In this document: piece after piece, positions 39,991 to 50,279 of the stretch
Numbering within the stretch: the first letter of the stretch is position 1
Layout: each line of letters begins with the position of its first letter
Assembly: GCA_050084985.1 (NCBI GenBank)
Contig: JBITNC010000001.1
Coordinates: 200,694,001 to 200,758,000, forward strand
Length of the DNA stretch: 64,000 nt
Direction of reading: 5' to 3'
DNA from: Nageia nagi
Lineage: Eukaryota > Pinophyta
The notes under the pieces: model-generated
Database searches by the model: none
What the model was told of the DNA's origin: nothing
Seen by the model: the letters and a program-made list of their open reading frames with translations, nothing else
Translations under genes and position numbers: made by a program

Positions 39991-40996
39991 AGTTGAAGTA
40001 GTGGAGTAAAATTTAAACATGATTAGACAAGTTGAAAATACCATAGTTCTATATAAAAAAAATATTAAAATCCATGAGGAAAATAATGAAGATAGTGAGG
40101 AAGATGGAGAAGATAGTGATACCATCCATTTATACAAAGAGATAGTTATTTGTATATACATTAGTAATAAAAACATCATTGAATAAGACATTACATATAT
40201 TGGAAGATATAAATAAATAAATAACAAAAAATATTTATGACAACATCAGTGCCCTTTCTCACCTCATTGTCTATGCTATCCTCACTATTGCAAATATAGT
40301 CAAGATTAGTCATAATCAAATGAGGATGATATCAAGATGATATCATACAATAATAACACTTAAGAATAAAAATTAGAATCAAATATATACTAATAAGGTG
40401 GTATCCTATGTAAAGGTTAGCAAGAAGATAAGGCATATGATATACCATGCACCATTGATACCATAGTACATGGAATCCAAAAGATGCCAAGGTAAATGCC
40501 TTGGAAGGAATGAATAGGGAATTGAATAAATACATACAAAAATATTTGAATAAATACAAGAGAAAAGTGGCATAGGTACAAATAAAGTAAATCAAAGAAA
40601 TTTGGTCTCATATAGCAGTGACTAAGAATGAACAGTATAATTAGAGTTGTTGATAGTCAATATGGTAGAGTCAGAATCTCAAATCAATATCAAATCTTCA
40701 AAAAAGGCTAGGTTCCATGCTAGCTCCAACATCCATGATCATATTAGTTCCCATTCTAACCTTAGTTCCTCTTCTATGGTAACAAATTATGATTCCTCTT
40801 ATGCCATGCTTGATAGGAAAGTTTCTAGGTCTTATGATGTGCTCAAAATGGATGATGTGCTTCTACACACATTGGGGTGAAGATTAGAGTTAATACCATT
40901 CCATCACAAGAGACAAGGTAGGTTTTCTTATCACTCTAATGCATATTTTAGATAGGATATGGAGGATATAGAAGGTTCTTCCCTATTACACTAGCA
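39991..40996 (+). other. Linker of element D after the protease
   Basis: Coding-like but unassigned. The open frame at 40647-40880 is serine-rich with no domain. Element A begins at 40997. Confidence 0.4.
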
Positions 40997-41669
40997 TACT
41001 ATTGAATAATATATGGTAATACATATGATCATGTATCTAACCCATAGTAGTAATTCTAAAGGATGGAATTCCTATTAATAGAAACTAAATCTCTATAAAA
41101 GGTTGAATACTTTGATTATACCAAATATAATAACTATAAAAGCAAAAAAATTGGAAATAAGACTATGAAATGAAAGTAAGTTTATTGTTACACTAATGAG
41201 TGCTAAGAGGAAAATTAAATAGATCTGAATCATTAAAATAGAATATGTTTTGGTTGAATAGTTTTATTTTATGGCCACCAAACTAATAAAAACACTCCAA
41301 ATTGTATAAAAACATAAAACATTTATAGATATAGATCAATTACTAATTATCTCTCACAATCCACAAAGTGCTCATAAATAGATCACATAATGATTTAAGA
41401 ACAATGAAAGAAAAATCATAACTAAGAGATCAAGAAGTAATTTATATTCTATTATATTTTGGTACAAGTACATAATAGGGGAAATATATAATGTATCTAA
41501 CCCCTTTATTTCTCACAAAACCACTACTTATAGCTTTCTTGATAGATAATTTATGCTAACAAACTCATAACAAACTCTGAAATAAAAAGAACTTATAACT
41601 AACTTTGTATCATATTTTATTCTAATATGGTTTACAATCCCCATCCAAATATTTAACTCCCTATAGCCA
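40997..41669 (-). repeat. 3' LTR of element A
   Basis: 673 bp, collinear with 60449-61118: TACTATTGAATAATAT at the left edge, ACATAATAGGGGAAAT and CACTACTTATAGCTTTCTT inside, and ATTTAACTCCCTA near the right edge. The right edge ends TAGCCA, giving a TG start in the direction of the element. I could not find a TSD because its partner would lie beyond element C. Confidence 0.88.
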
Positions 41670-41682
41670 TTTCCATGCCTCT
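41670..41682 (-). other. Candidate polypurine tract of element A
   Basis: The minus strand reads AGAGGCATGGAAA directly before the LTR start TGGCTATAGGG. It is purine-rich with two interruptions. Confidence 0.5.
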
Positions 41683-42959
41683 AAATGCATTCAATGTATC
41701 TAGGACTTGAGACTTGGATATAGTAGTTGAAATCTCTTTCTTGGTTGGAAAATATATTTCATTGAACTTTTGACACTATCTACTTAGTCTTAGATATGGA
41801 AGGATCCATAAAACTCATATACTTGGACTATTGGAGCTTGAATATTTAAAACATGGTTTACAACATGTAGTGCCTTTAGAATCATATTCATTCTATACCT
41901 AGATCACTTATGTATAGATTTCAAATTAATTAAGATGTGCAGAGGATCCTACCAGAGTTCTAGCCAAATATTGCCATCTCTACTCTACCATAAGTCCATC
42001 AAAACTAAATAATTATTAAAAGGGGTAAGGCCATGTTTACTTTGACTACATCATGCTTTCATTGATTTCTACATCTTAGAATACTAATAGAGTTTCACCA
42101 AGATGAAATATCAACCATTTGTACAATATTGGCTAAGTGTAATCATACCATTCAAAGCTATGACTATAAAAGAATATGCCTATGTAAAATCTTCTTATTT
42201 CTCTAGCAAAATATGTATGATTATAATTTTGGAAACTTGATAGAGGATTTGTGCTACCAAATATCAAACCCATGCCAAGAAAACTAAAATTATGAACTAA
42301 TCTCTATAAGAAAATACCTCATGTTGCTTCATGTTTAGATGTATCCTTTTAAAAAAATAGCTAGAGTTATGGCCTATTCTCTATTAGATGGCATACATGT
42401 TTCCTATATGAGTATGGCTAGAGAGATAAATTGATTAATTAAATTCAAGCTAAGATTATATTTTATCTTAGAAATTTTAGCCATTCACTTCTCTACTTTC
42501 ATCATTTCTTGGGAAAATTTGAAGAACTTGTCTTCAATATTGTCCTTAATATAATCTGTAAAACTACCATCAAACTTTTGAGTGGAGTCACAAATCACTT
42601 TCATCTCCTCCAGGGTATATGCACTTTTTTTCCTACTTGTATATGGGTGGCATCTTATTCTTGTAAAAAATTATCAATAATCCATTTAGCTTGCTCATCT
42701 CCAATTTTAATGACCTTATACATTTTTCCATATAGAGCATAAACTCCTCTAGGTGGGCCACCATTTAAGACATGGCCAAGACCTTATCATGAGTGTTACC
42801 AACATCGATGTTTATAATATACTTTTGGTTCATTACTTTGATAATATTTGTATTATTATAATACATATTATCTATCCTACCATTTACACCTAACAAAGAT
42901 TTATATTCCTCCATTTTCCTCTCATAATATAATACATATTCCCAAATAAAATTTAGTAA
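41683..42959 (-). other. 3' region of element A between coiled coil and LTR
   Basis: No domain recognised. In element Y the corresponding stretch encodes the C-terminal half of the coiled-coil protein and a short untranslated part. Here decay is too strong to read it. Open frames at 42509-42742 (plus) and 42765-42977 (minus) show no clear signature. Confidence 0.4.
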
Positions 42960-43420
42960 ACTCAAAATTAGGATCACCTTATTCTAGTTTCTAACCATTA
43001 TATTTTTCAAAGCATCTATGGAAAAATTCACTTTCATTAGTGTATCCATATCTTGGAATGGAAGAGTCGGATCCTTACTTTTTAGCTTCTCTTCTAAATT
43101 AGCCTTTATTCTATCAAAATTGCTAAAGGTTACCTTCATGTCTACATCCTTCTTCATACTTGCATCCTGACAAGTCTTCAAATCTTCTTTCAACTTCTTC
43201 TTCTCTTCTTCAAAAGATTTATATTTTGCTTCCTTCCTTTTTAGGGTATTATTCAATGCATCCACCTCTAACTTGAAGGCTTGAATATAGCCATTTTTTA
43301 TGGTTAGCTCTTTATCTTTAACTTTTAAATCATTCTCTCTTTCTTCTATAATTTTATTTAGCTTAGAGGGTTTAACTAGTTGCTATAATTTCTAGATTTT
43401 CAAATTTAAGAGGATGATAT
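42960..43420 (-). pseudogene. Element A coiled-coil segment of the additional ORF
   Basis: The open frame 42984-43265 on the minus strand (93 residues) is a charged heptad-like helix: RKEAKYKSFEEEKKKLKEDL, then IKANLEEKLKSKD, followed by PTLPFQDMDTLMKV and IDALKNI. Element Y has the same sequence of features at the end of its coiled coil: VELQAKLNASG, then PELWKSDGSLVSEAEF and NSLQNRI. The similarity is short and mostly in pattern, but the position downstream of the additional ORF is the same in both. It could mediate oligomerisation; its function is unknown. Confidence 0.6.
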
Positions 43421-44479
43421 ATTTTATTAGAAATAGCTCCTTTTCAAGCACTATGGCTCACAACCTCTCCAATTTATCTACCTTACTCTCTAGCATTGTG
43501 AACTCTACATCCATCAAGGTCATTTTGATCTTTATTATCTTCCTTTTATTGACTCGATTGATCTTATTTGGTCTTACTTGGAGAGAGATGCTTGTTGCAT
43601 CATTGAACTACCAATTGTTTTGCATTTAATTATGTTGTCAAAATCTCTAGCATCTACTTCTAGATGCCAATAGCTATATCTAGCTAGATTTGGTCTTGAA
43701 TCTTCTATATTTTATGGTGCTTTCCAAACTAGTCCTTATTGGATTTATCAATATCATCGTAATCTATTTACTAGGTAGTAGCATCAATATTCTTAATTGA
43801 AATAGATGGCACCATAGTAATAACTATGTCTTCATCATGAGATTTTCCTTGCTAGTCTTGGTGGGCTATGGACTTGGTGGAATAGAATATGAAGGGGATG
43901 GAATATGTTGGGTCATCTTAGACCTTCCCTCTACTATTTGGAATTCTACCATTATCTTTTATTTCTTTAGAGGTGCTAGAGTTCCTTCTCTAACTAGAGT
44001 CACCATAAGTGAAGGGGTTTTCATTTTGCTCCTTCTTCTAAAAACCTAAAATGGTTGGGTTGAGTCAAATTGCTCACTCCCATTATCTCTTGATTTCCTA
44101 GCTAGCAGCTCATCACTCTCATTAGTTGAACCTTGTAGGATCACTTTTTAAGGATTAGGTTTTTGTGGAGGTTTCATCCCCTAATTTTCTTTCTTGATTT
44201 TTTGAGGGGTCTCCTTTGAATACTTTTTTCTCTTCCAACTTATTCTCTAACTACTTCAAGTGTTCTTTCTTTTATTTTGAGAGGCTTTTCATCTACTCAC
44301 CCATCAACATTCATCTTCATGGAGGTGGAGAGCAACTTTTGTCTAGGCATGATGGCCTATTTATTTTATTTCTCCAATAATGCTATCTCTTTTGGGTTCA
44401 TTTTTGCCTTACCTTTTACAAATTTTGGAATTATTTCTACTATTTTGGATTTCATCCTTTATGTATCCATGAGAAACTC

Positions 44480-46050
44480 CTTATCATAAACATTTGAGAA
44501 TGCCATATCCTGGTCACACATCCAAAGTAGCAACTTTTATTTGCTCTCCATACAGTATAGCATGAAGCACTTATTCTTATGCTCTATTTAGCTAGAATTA
44601 TGGAATCATTTTTGGAGAGCCTTAGGTAGATTGATGTTCCTATCAAAAGAATAAAAGTAATCTATTTTTTTATGCTATAGTTTTTCCTCCATAAGGAAAA
44701 GTAAGAGGTTTTTAAAAATGCATCTAGAAGATATGGGCCATCCTTAAAATTATTCTAAAAGCTCTCAAATTTGTCCATGGATACTCTAGTGAAATATGGA
44801 GACTTTTAATTAACTATTTTTAAATGAGTTATGAAGACGCTTAGGGGATCATATGTCTAAGAGATTGCAATTTACTAGAGTTCCAACTTCTCCATCTTTG
44901 ATGTCAAAGACTCCCAATAAAACATATTATAGGCTTGAATAGAATTGAATCCCTTTGAATAAGTATATATTCCCTTCTTCCCTTTTAGGACTTTCCATGA
45001 AGTTTTTACATAGTATTCTTACCTAGTCACCTCCATCTTGAAGACCTAGTTTGAAATAAAGAAGGGAAGCTCCATGGGTTTCTCACAGAATCCATTCAAA
45101 ATAATAACTATATAGTTCTTGATGAAATAAATATCATCCTTTCAAAATTGCCCCTAATTTAGATTTATCATTGATATTTTAGATAACCAGGGGTGGATTG
45201 TACTATAAATGAATTTTAAAGTAAGGTGAAGAAAATATCTTACAAATTCATAGTAGGAGCTATTGATGTTAAGTACCCATGTCCATTCATCCACTCTATT
45301 TGGTTCCCCATTCTCATATGTTTGAGTCAATTGTAAATATGGAAATGCCTCTATATGTTGGTGGAACAAAAGACAATAAATTAGAAAGGGATAGTTATAT
45401 TCATTCAACCTATATTTTTCTATAAACCTTATGATCACCCTATCATTGACCATCTCATACCAATCATAATGATATCTAGAGTGATTCTTGATTTCCCTCT
45501 AATACATAGTAACATGCTTTGATTGAATGATCTAAACATCATTTTCTTGATAGAGCATCATAATAAAGTGTGATAACTTAGGTTTGAACCCTAAAATGCT
45601 ATAGTATTTCTTCTTCTCCATGATCAAACTTAATAGGTATGGATTCATACATAATATTTTCTTGTATCTTCTCCAACCACCTTCACACTATCCAGGGCCT
45701 CATATTATCTAACTAGAAGAAAGATTTGTATAGATAGAAGCAAATTAGGTCTAATATTACCTCTCTTTGACTATTTTGTACCTTTTGGATCTCATCTTGG
45801 GTTAAAGGGTCAAGGGCTTATACCAATTTGGAGTATAGACAAAACCTATCTCACATGAAAGATATAATTAAATTGGTTTAATAGAGGAGGTTCCATAGGA
45901 AGCCAATTTTAGTTTTTTCAACTTTAGTGAGTGGGATTTTGAAAAAAATTTCATTCCTATCCCTAACAGTGCTTAGAGTTGTGGAGAACTTACTCATATT
46001 GGATAAATTTTGTGAATCCATTGGTAAAATTATGCTTAGAGGCTAAAATT
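44480..46050 (-). pseudogene. Element A additional ORF downstream of integrase (decayed)
   Basis: The best-preserved piece, 45154-45453 on the minus strand (99 residues), aligns with the large second ORF of element Y. From FLIYCLLFHQHIEAF to YYEFVRYFL (45229-45387) it aligns over 53 residues without gaps, 20 of them identical by my hand count, against 52745-52903. Conserved points include FHQ/IHQ, VDEWT/VDKWT, SSYYEFV/ANYYSFV. Upstream to about 46050 the frame is broken and more diverged. 43421-44480 between this and the coiled coil would correspond to the acidic and proline-rich part in Y but is unreadable. I recognise no known enzyme domain. Confidence 0.7.
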
Positions 46051-46299
46051 GTAGAGTGCTCTAGAAATCTTAAGCTCTTGATTATTCAAAATGTGAAGGA
46101 AAAATGAGTAAGGTATGGCTCTGGAAGAATTAAAATGGATAACTAAACATTTACTATCCTAATTAATGCAATATTTTCCTTAAAATCTATGTAGTGAGAA
46201 AACTCAACATTTAAAATATTTATAATATTTACATATTAAACACTTACATGTATAAGGGGAAAAATATAACTTTAAATGTTGGCCACTAATTTTTATCAT

Positions 46300-47440
46300 A
46301 AGGATTTGATCATCCTACCCCTCTAATCTAAATGCATTTTTTCATATTTCTTGAATAATGGTGTATGGTTCAGACCATAAGGAATTAAATTTATGATGAG
46401 GTCCTAGTTTTCCATGATCTTTTTCCTATTCCAACACTAGATATCCTAGCTTGAAAGCAATATCAAATGCATATCTTTTGTTGAACAATTTCTACACAAT
46501 ATTATTCCTTTTCTATATTTCTCTATATGAATTCTCTCATAACTCATCTAGGTAGATAAGAATGAACATCCTCACTTGCAGTGGATCTATATTATTTATC
46601 TCATACTAGATGAGTACCTATAAGGCAAGTAACTCAATGTGAGGTGGAAGAATTACTTATTTACCATATACTAAAATATAGAGAGAATTCTTAATTGATG
46701 ATTTGTATATGATTCAATTGGCCCATAGTGTTAAGTCAAGCTTCCTATCCCAATCTTTCTAATTTTTAGCTATTATCCCATTTAAGATTCTTAACAAAGT
46801 TTTGTTTGTTGATTTGGCCATTCCATTACCCAAAAGATAGTATTTAGAAGAGGTCTTTTATTTAATGACATATTTGAGATCAAATTTTTAAACTTTAGCT
46901 TCTAGAAATATCATACCATTATAAAAAATGATAGTTTGGGAGATACCAAACCTTGTAATAATATTCTCCATAAAAGAAATGGTTTTATTCTATTCTTGAT
47001 GTTTGGTAGCAACAACCTTGGTCCATATTGTGAAATACTATGTAGCTATTAAGATGAACCTATTTTTAGCCAAGGAGCCTTGATTGATCATTCTAATAAA
47101 ATTAAGGCCCCATTGCTGGGAAGGTTCTTATGTTGTAATAGGTTGCAATGATATAGTAGCCATTCTTATTCTTCCCATAAATTTGTAATACTTATTACAT
47201 TATTTGGTAATTTAGAAAGAATCTATGTATAATGAAGGATAGTAAAGCCTGTCTATAAATTTTTTGCATTAGTGTTATATCTTGAGTAGTGACCTTTGAA
47301 GAATCTTAAATGAAACTCTTTTAAAGCTTTCTTAGATGGATGCATCTCAATAACATTCCATCATGATATTTTCTATAGAGTACATCTTTTATCATGTAGT
47401 AGTTGAGTGTATTTAATTTGAATCTCCTAATTTGAGAAGC
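46300..47440 (-). pseudogene. Element A integrase (decayed)
   Basis: Minus-strand reading gives a zinc-finger remnant with CNKYYKFMGRIRMAT at about 47165-47215. Then the core start reads QQWGLNFIRMINQGSLAKNR, in which the catalytic Asp of the LDF-type motif is now Asn, and continues with FILIAT and YFTIWTKVVATKHQE. The later core is fragmentary to about 46400. It lies directly after RNase H and before the additional ORF. Confidence 0.75.
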
Positions 47441-48010
47441 ATTGAGATTAGAAGGGAGTATACCAATGATAAAATATGTAAAAAGCTAAGTTATCCAATC
47501 ATATGATTTTTCATGAACCACCTGAAGTTCTCGATCTTCATTTCTAGTTTCTATAATCATGATACAATTAGAGCTTTGATCTTCTACTAACTATTTACAA
47601 AGAGATTGTCCCTTAATTATTTTGGTTGTTTAGATTTCCACATTATATTGTAGCATCTTAGTGATCCATTTGATTCTATTGGAATCCATATCACCTTGCA
47701 TAATATAATTTCAAACCTCTAGTTGTATAGCAAGCATTATGATCTTGCTTTTGGAAATATGGTGCTTGAAATTATTGAGGGATTTCATGATGATAAACAC
47801 TTATTTTTCAATGAATCCATACCTATATTTAGCTACATGAAAGGTTTAACAAAATGAAGTTATGAGATGCTCATTATGCTTGTCATCCTTTTGTGTTAGA
47901 ATTATAACAATGCTTTTTTCTACTTTGTATGGATATAAGATAAAGTCTATTAAAAAATATAGATTCCTTAGAACTGGAGAGAAAAAGTAATAGTAGATTT
48001 TATTTTTTCA
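47441..48010 (-). pseudogene. Element A gypsy-type RNase H (decayed)
   Basis: Minus-strand fragments in order: NISFKWKLE, YFEKIKS, YFLIDFILYPYKVEKSIVII, LTQKDDKHNEHLITSFC, FHVAKYRYGFIEK, and IMKSLNNFKHHISKSKIIML, then MDSNRIKWITKMLQYNVEI. This is the RNase H that normally follows RT in Ty3/gypsy elements. It is separate from the second RNase H at 57400-57770. Confidence 0.7.
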
Positions 48011-48621
48011 AAATATTGTACTCATTCTAGTTTCCATTTGAATGAAATATTTTCTTTAAGTAGTTTTGTTATTGATCAGATAATTTCGATGAAGTCTTGA
48101 ATGAACCTTCTTACAAAGTTGATTTGACCTAGGAAGGCTTGTAGCTTTTTGATGATATATGGAATAAAAAGTTTATATATAGCTTCTTTACTCTTTGAAT
48201 CTATGAAGAATCCATCTTTTTAAATTACATGTACAAGAAACTTTCCCTAATAAATCATAAAGATAGATTTATTTGATTTCAATGAAATCTTTATCTCTTA
48301 GTACTTCAAAAAAGTTTTTTGAATATGTTGTAAGTGATTATTCTTTCTTTTTGAAAAAAATATAATATCATCTAAGTATACCAAAATATATTTATTGATT
48401 AACTTCCTAAATTCATAGTGCATTTCCCTTTAAAATGTTGCTTTGGTATTGGATAGACCAAATGGCATCCATTGGAAAGAAAAGGTACCCCATTTTGTAC
48501 TGAATGAAATTTTGTGTTGATCTTCATATTTTACCTAGATCTAATTATAGCTAAAGAAACCATTAAGGAAAGAGAAGCATTTACATCTTGAAATAGTTTG
48601 GAGAATATATTCCATGGTAGG
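48011..48621 (-). pseudogene. Element A reverse transcriptase, C-terminal part (left of Y)
   Basis: On the minus strand this begins right after the insertion point of Y with MEYILQTISRCKCFSFLNG, then KISFSTKWGTFSFQWMPFGL, and the catalytic LVYLDDI with YLDD at 48367-48378, which is intact. The thumb and connection follow: KSIFMI, IIKKLQAFLGQINFVRRFIQ. The N-terminal part of the domain is on the other side of element Y at 56688-57200. Confidence 0.85.
48617..48621. repeat. Target site duplication of element Y, left copy (GTAGG)
   Basis: Identical to 56683-56687 next to the other LTR. Confidence 0.93.
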
Positions 48622-48862
48622 TGTAGATTCCTCCATAATAAATCCTTGAAGTAAAGCCACGGTGTACTCTACCTGCCTCTACGGATTCATTCGAAGATCT
48701 CCGGGAGTTTATCCGGAGCAGATAAAGCAGCCCGGAGTCAGAGTAAGGTTTTCCGGAATAAAGTGGAGACATGCGGAGGATAAGATAATTATTTTTTGGG
48801 TGAAAACCAAGTTTCAGAAAAGATAAAGTCAGCATAAGTTCTCCGGGAAACAAAGCATTCCG

Positions 48863-49260
48863 GAGAAATGAAATAATGACGTCACGGGGAAACAACGTTC
48901 ACATTTTGAATGGAACCGGAGCCCAGAGGAGGTGATGTCAGCGCGAAGTAATCCAGTACCCGGAGCCAGTGAGTGATGCATTCCGGAAATATGAAGCTGA
49001 CGTCATGGCGAAAAATGAAGTTAACGTTTTGAGGAAAACCGGAGTCCGGAAGAAATGACATCAGGAAGGAGTAATTCAGTATCCGGAGCCCTGAAGGCGA
49101 ATCGTTCTGGAAGTCCGAGGATGACGTCACAAGAAAAGGCAAAATTAACATTAGTGAATGAAACCGGCCCCGGAGGCGATGAGATCAACACAAGTCCCTT
49201 CGAAAAGCGAAATATTCCGGAGATATGAAGCTGACATCAGGGAAAGAAACAAGATTAACA
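48863..49260 (+). promoter_or_regulatory. Tandem array with four TGACGTCA-type palindromes in U3
   Basis: Four imperfect units of 110-124 bp. Each has ATTCCGGA-like text, then the palindrome, a GTTAAC/TTCACATT block, a CCGGAGCCC block and a second weaker GATGTCA or GACATCA. Palindromes: TGACGTCA at 48877, 48998 and 49122, and TGACATCA at 49232. TGACGTCA is the known core bound by plant bZIP factors of the TGA and HY5 types, so this array looks like an enhancer. The same array is in the 3' LTR, with sites at 55427, 55548 and 55672. Confidence 0.75.
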
Positions 49261-49532
49261 TTGGTGAATGAAACCGAGTCCCGGAGGAAAATAGGCCCGC
49301 AAAGAAAGATTGAAGAGCCTGAGCCATAGAATTAAGAAATCCCGAAAGAGAGTAAGTCTGCAAGATGCCTGAGCACAATCATCTAGGAACCGTATCATCT
49401 GCAATCCGTCCAACTTTGTAACAGACGGCCAAGTGGCGTATGTAGGTGGTGTCAATTCAAGAAGGCCAGAATCTTGAGGCCATTTTTGTAAACGTTTCTA
49501 TTCTGCAAGTCTTGTAACTGTTGTTACTACAG

Positions 49533-49540
49533 TATAAGTA
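49533..49540 (+). promoter_or_regulatory. TATA box of element Y
   Basis: TATAAGTA, about 270 bp downstream of the palindrome array. The twin copy is at 56083. Transcription of the genomic RNA would start about 30 bp further on. Confidence 0.6.
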
Positions 49541-49546
49541 TATGAA

Positions 49547-49552
49547 AATAAA
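49547..49552 (+). terminator. AATAAA in the LTR of element Y
   Basis: A possible polyadenylation signal close behind the TATA box. It would serve for 3' end formation in the downstream LTR (twin at 56097). Confidence 0.4.
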
Positions 49553-49830
49553 GTGAAAGAAGGGTCGGAAGCCTAGTATTGCCCTTTTCATTTGTTCTCG
49601 AAGACCTGTAGCTTCAGTCCGGTACTATGAAACCATCTTGACCTTTCTTGTCTAGCACTCGTAATTGTTATTCTTAATTTGGTTACATTATGGCAGCTTA
49701 GCTTGTTTCCTGAGTAATAGTTGCGGGTTGCTAGTATAACTGTGTCTGCTACATGGTAGAGTAGAAGCTGGGGAGCTATTCAGAGAGTGAGAACTTGTTC
49801 TGTGGCTGCGACACTAGATTCAGGCCAAGG

Positions 49831-49847
49831 TTTCGCACACTGCGAAA
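49831..49847 (+). other. Perfect 7-bp stem-loop in R/U5 of element Y
   Basis: TTTCGCA, loop CAC, TGCGAAA. Identical in the 3' LTR at 56381-56397. It lies in transcribed sequence, so it could act in RNA. Confidence 0.6.
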
Positions 49848-49875
49848 GCCCGCGCTGAACTAGTGATCTACCCCT

Positions 49876-49975
49876 TTGCTTTCTCTCTCGTTACCCTATC
49901 CCTTTACTTCCTCTCTCGTTACCCTATCCTTTTACTTCCTTTCTTGTTACCCTATCCTTTTGCTTGAATCTCTCG
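49876..49975 (+). repeat. Pyrimidine-rich tandem repeat in U5 of element Y
   Basis: Three units of about 27 bp built around CTCGTTACCCTATCC and TTTACTTCCT, then a partial unit ending at TCTCGCTCCC. The same in the 3' LTR. Confidence 0.7.
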
Positions 49976-50143
49976 CTCCCTACTCTTTTCATCTCTTTCC
50001 TGTTACTTTTTCTCTACCCAATGGATAAGGAACCGGCCTTCTCCGGAGATCAGGCTGCGTCCCACAGTCTGTTCGTGAACTACTTTGGTTAAGATTGTTC
50101 CAGGCGCACATATTACACAATCTCAATCAACAGTATTTCTTTT

Positions 50144-50161
50144 TGGCACGCCCGGTGGGAC
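50144..50161 (+). other. Primer binding site of element Y
   Basis: TGGCACGCCCGGTGGGAC, eleven bases after the LTR. It begins with TGG, the complement of the tRNA CCA end, and its reverse complement looks like a tRNA T-arm and acceptor stem. I cannot name the tRNA with certainty. Decayed versions stand at the same place in elements A and B. Confidence 0.8.
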
Positions 50162-50279
50162 ACGAAGAAATTTATTGGCGACTCTGCTGAAGCACCATCC
50201 ATGGTATGTATTAAAGCAAATTATTTGTGAATATCATAGGTGCTTTGAACCTGTCATTTTCTTTTGCAATCTAGAGTTT

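Larger units (their letters stand above)
37060..40996 (+). mobile_element. Element D: 5' part of another Tat-type element, cut by A
   Basis: Plus-strand gag and protease of a Tat-type element are followed by about 1 kb of linker, after which element A starts. By comparison with B, the RT would begin about 200 bp further on. The remainder would therefore lie to the right of the nested A and C insertions, outside this window. The 5' LTR should lie at about 37060-37950, but no second copy is available here to prove it. Confidence 0.6.
48622..50132 (+). repeat. 5' LTR of element Y
   Basis: 1511 bp. The left third is an array of about 120-bp units with TGACGTCA palindromes. A TATA box stands at 49533 and an AATAAA at 49547. 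The right part holds a perfect stem-loop and a pyrimidine-rich tandem repeat. The minus-strand open frames in this LTR recur in the other LTR and have no protein signature. Confidence 0.95.

Noticed and set aside
48581-49455. Several minus-strand open frames of 66-104 codons in the Y LTR, repeated at 55122-56005
   Set aside because: They overlap each other, lie antisense to the element, consist of the LTR promoter repeats, and recur only because the LTR is duplicated.
49876-49975. The tandem pyrimidine repeat as a CRISPR-like or satellite array
   Set aside because: The units are contiguous without spacers and belong to the U5 part of an LTR present twice.
50144-50161. Naming the tRNA for the Y primer site
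   Set aside because: The reverse complement looks like a tRNA 3' end, but it did not match with certainty any plant tRNA that I can recall.
50085-50279. The 5' extension of the gag frame upstream of 50280
   Set aside because: It reads through the LTR end and the primer binding site, so it is not a likely translated start.
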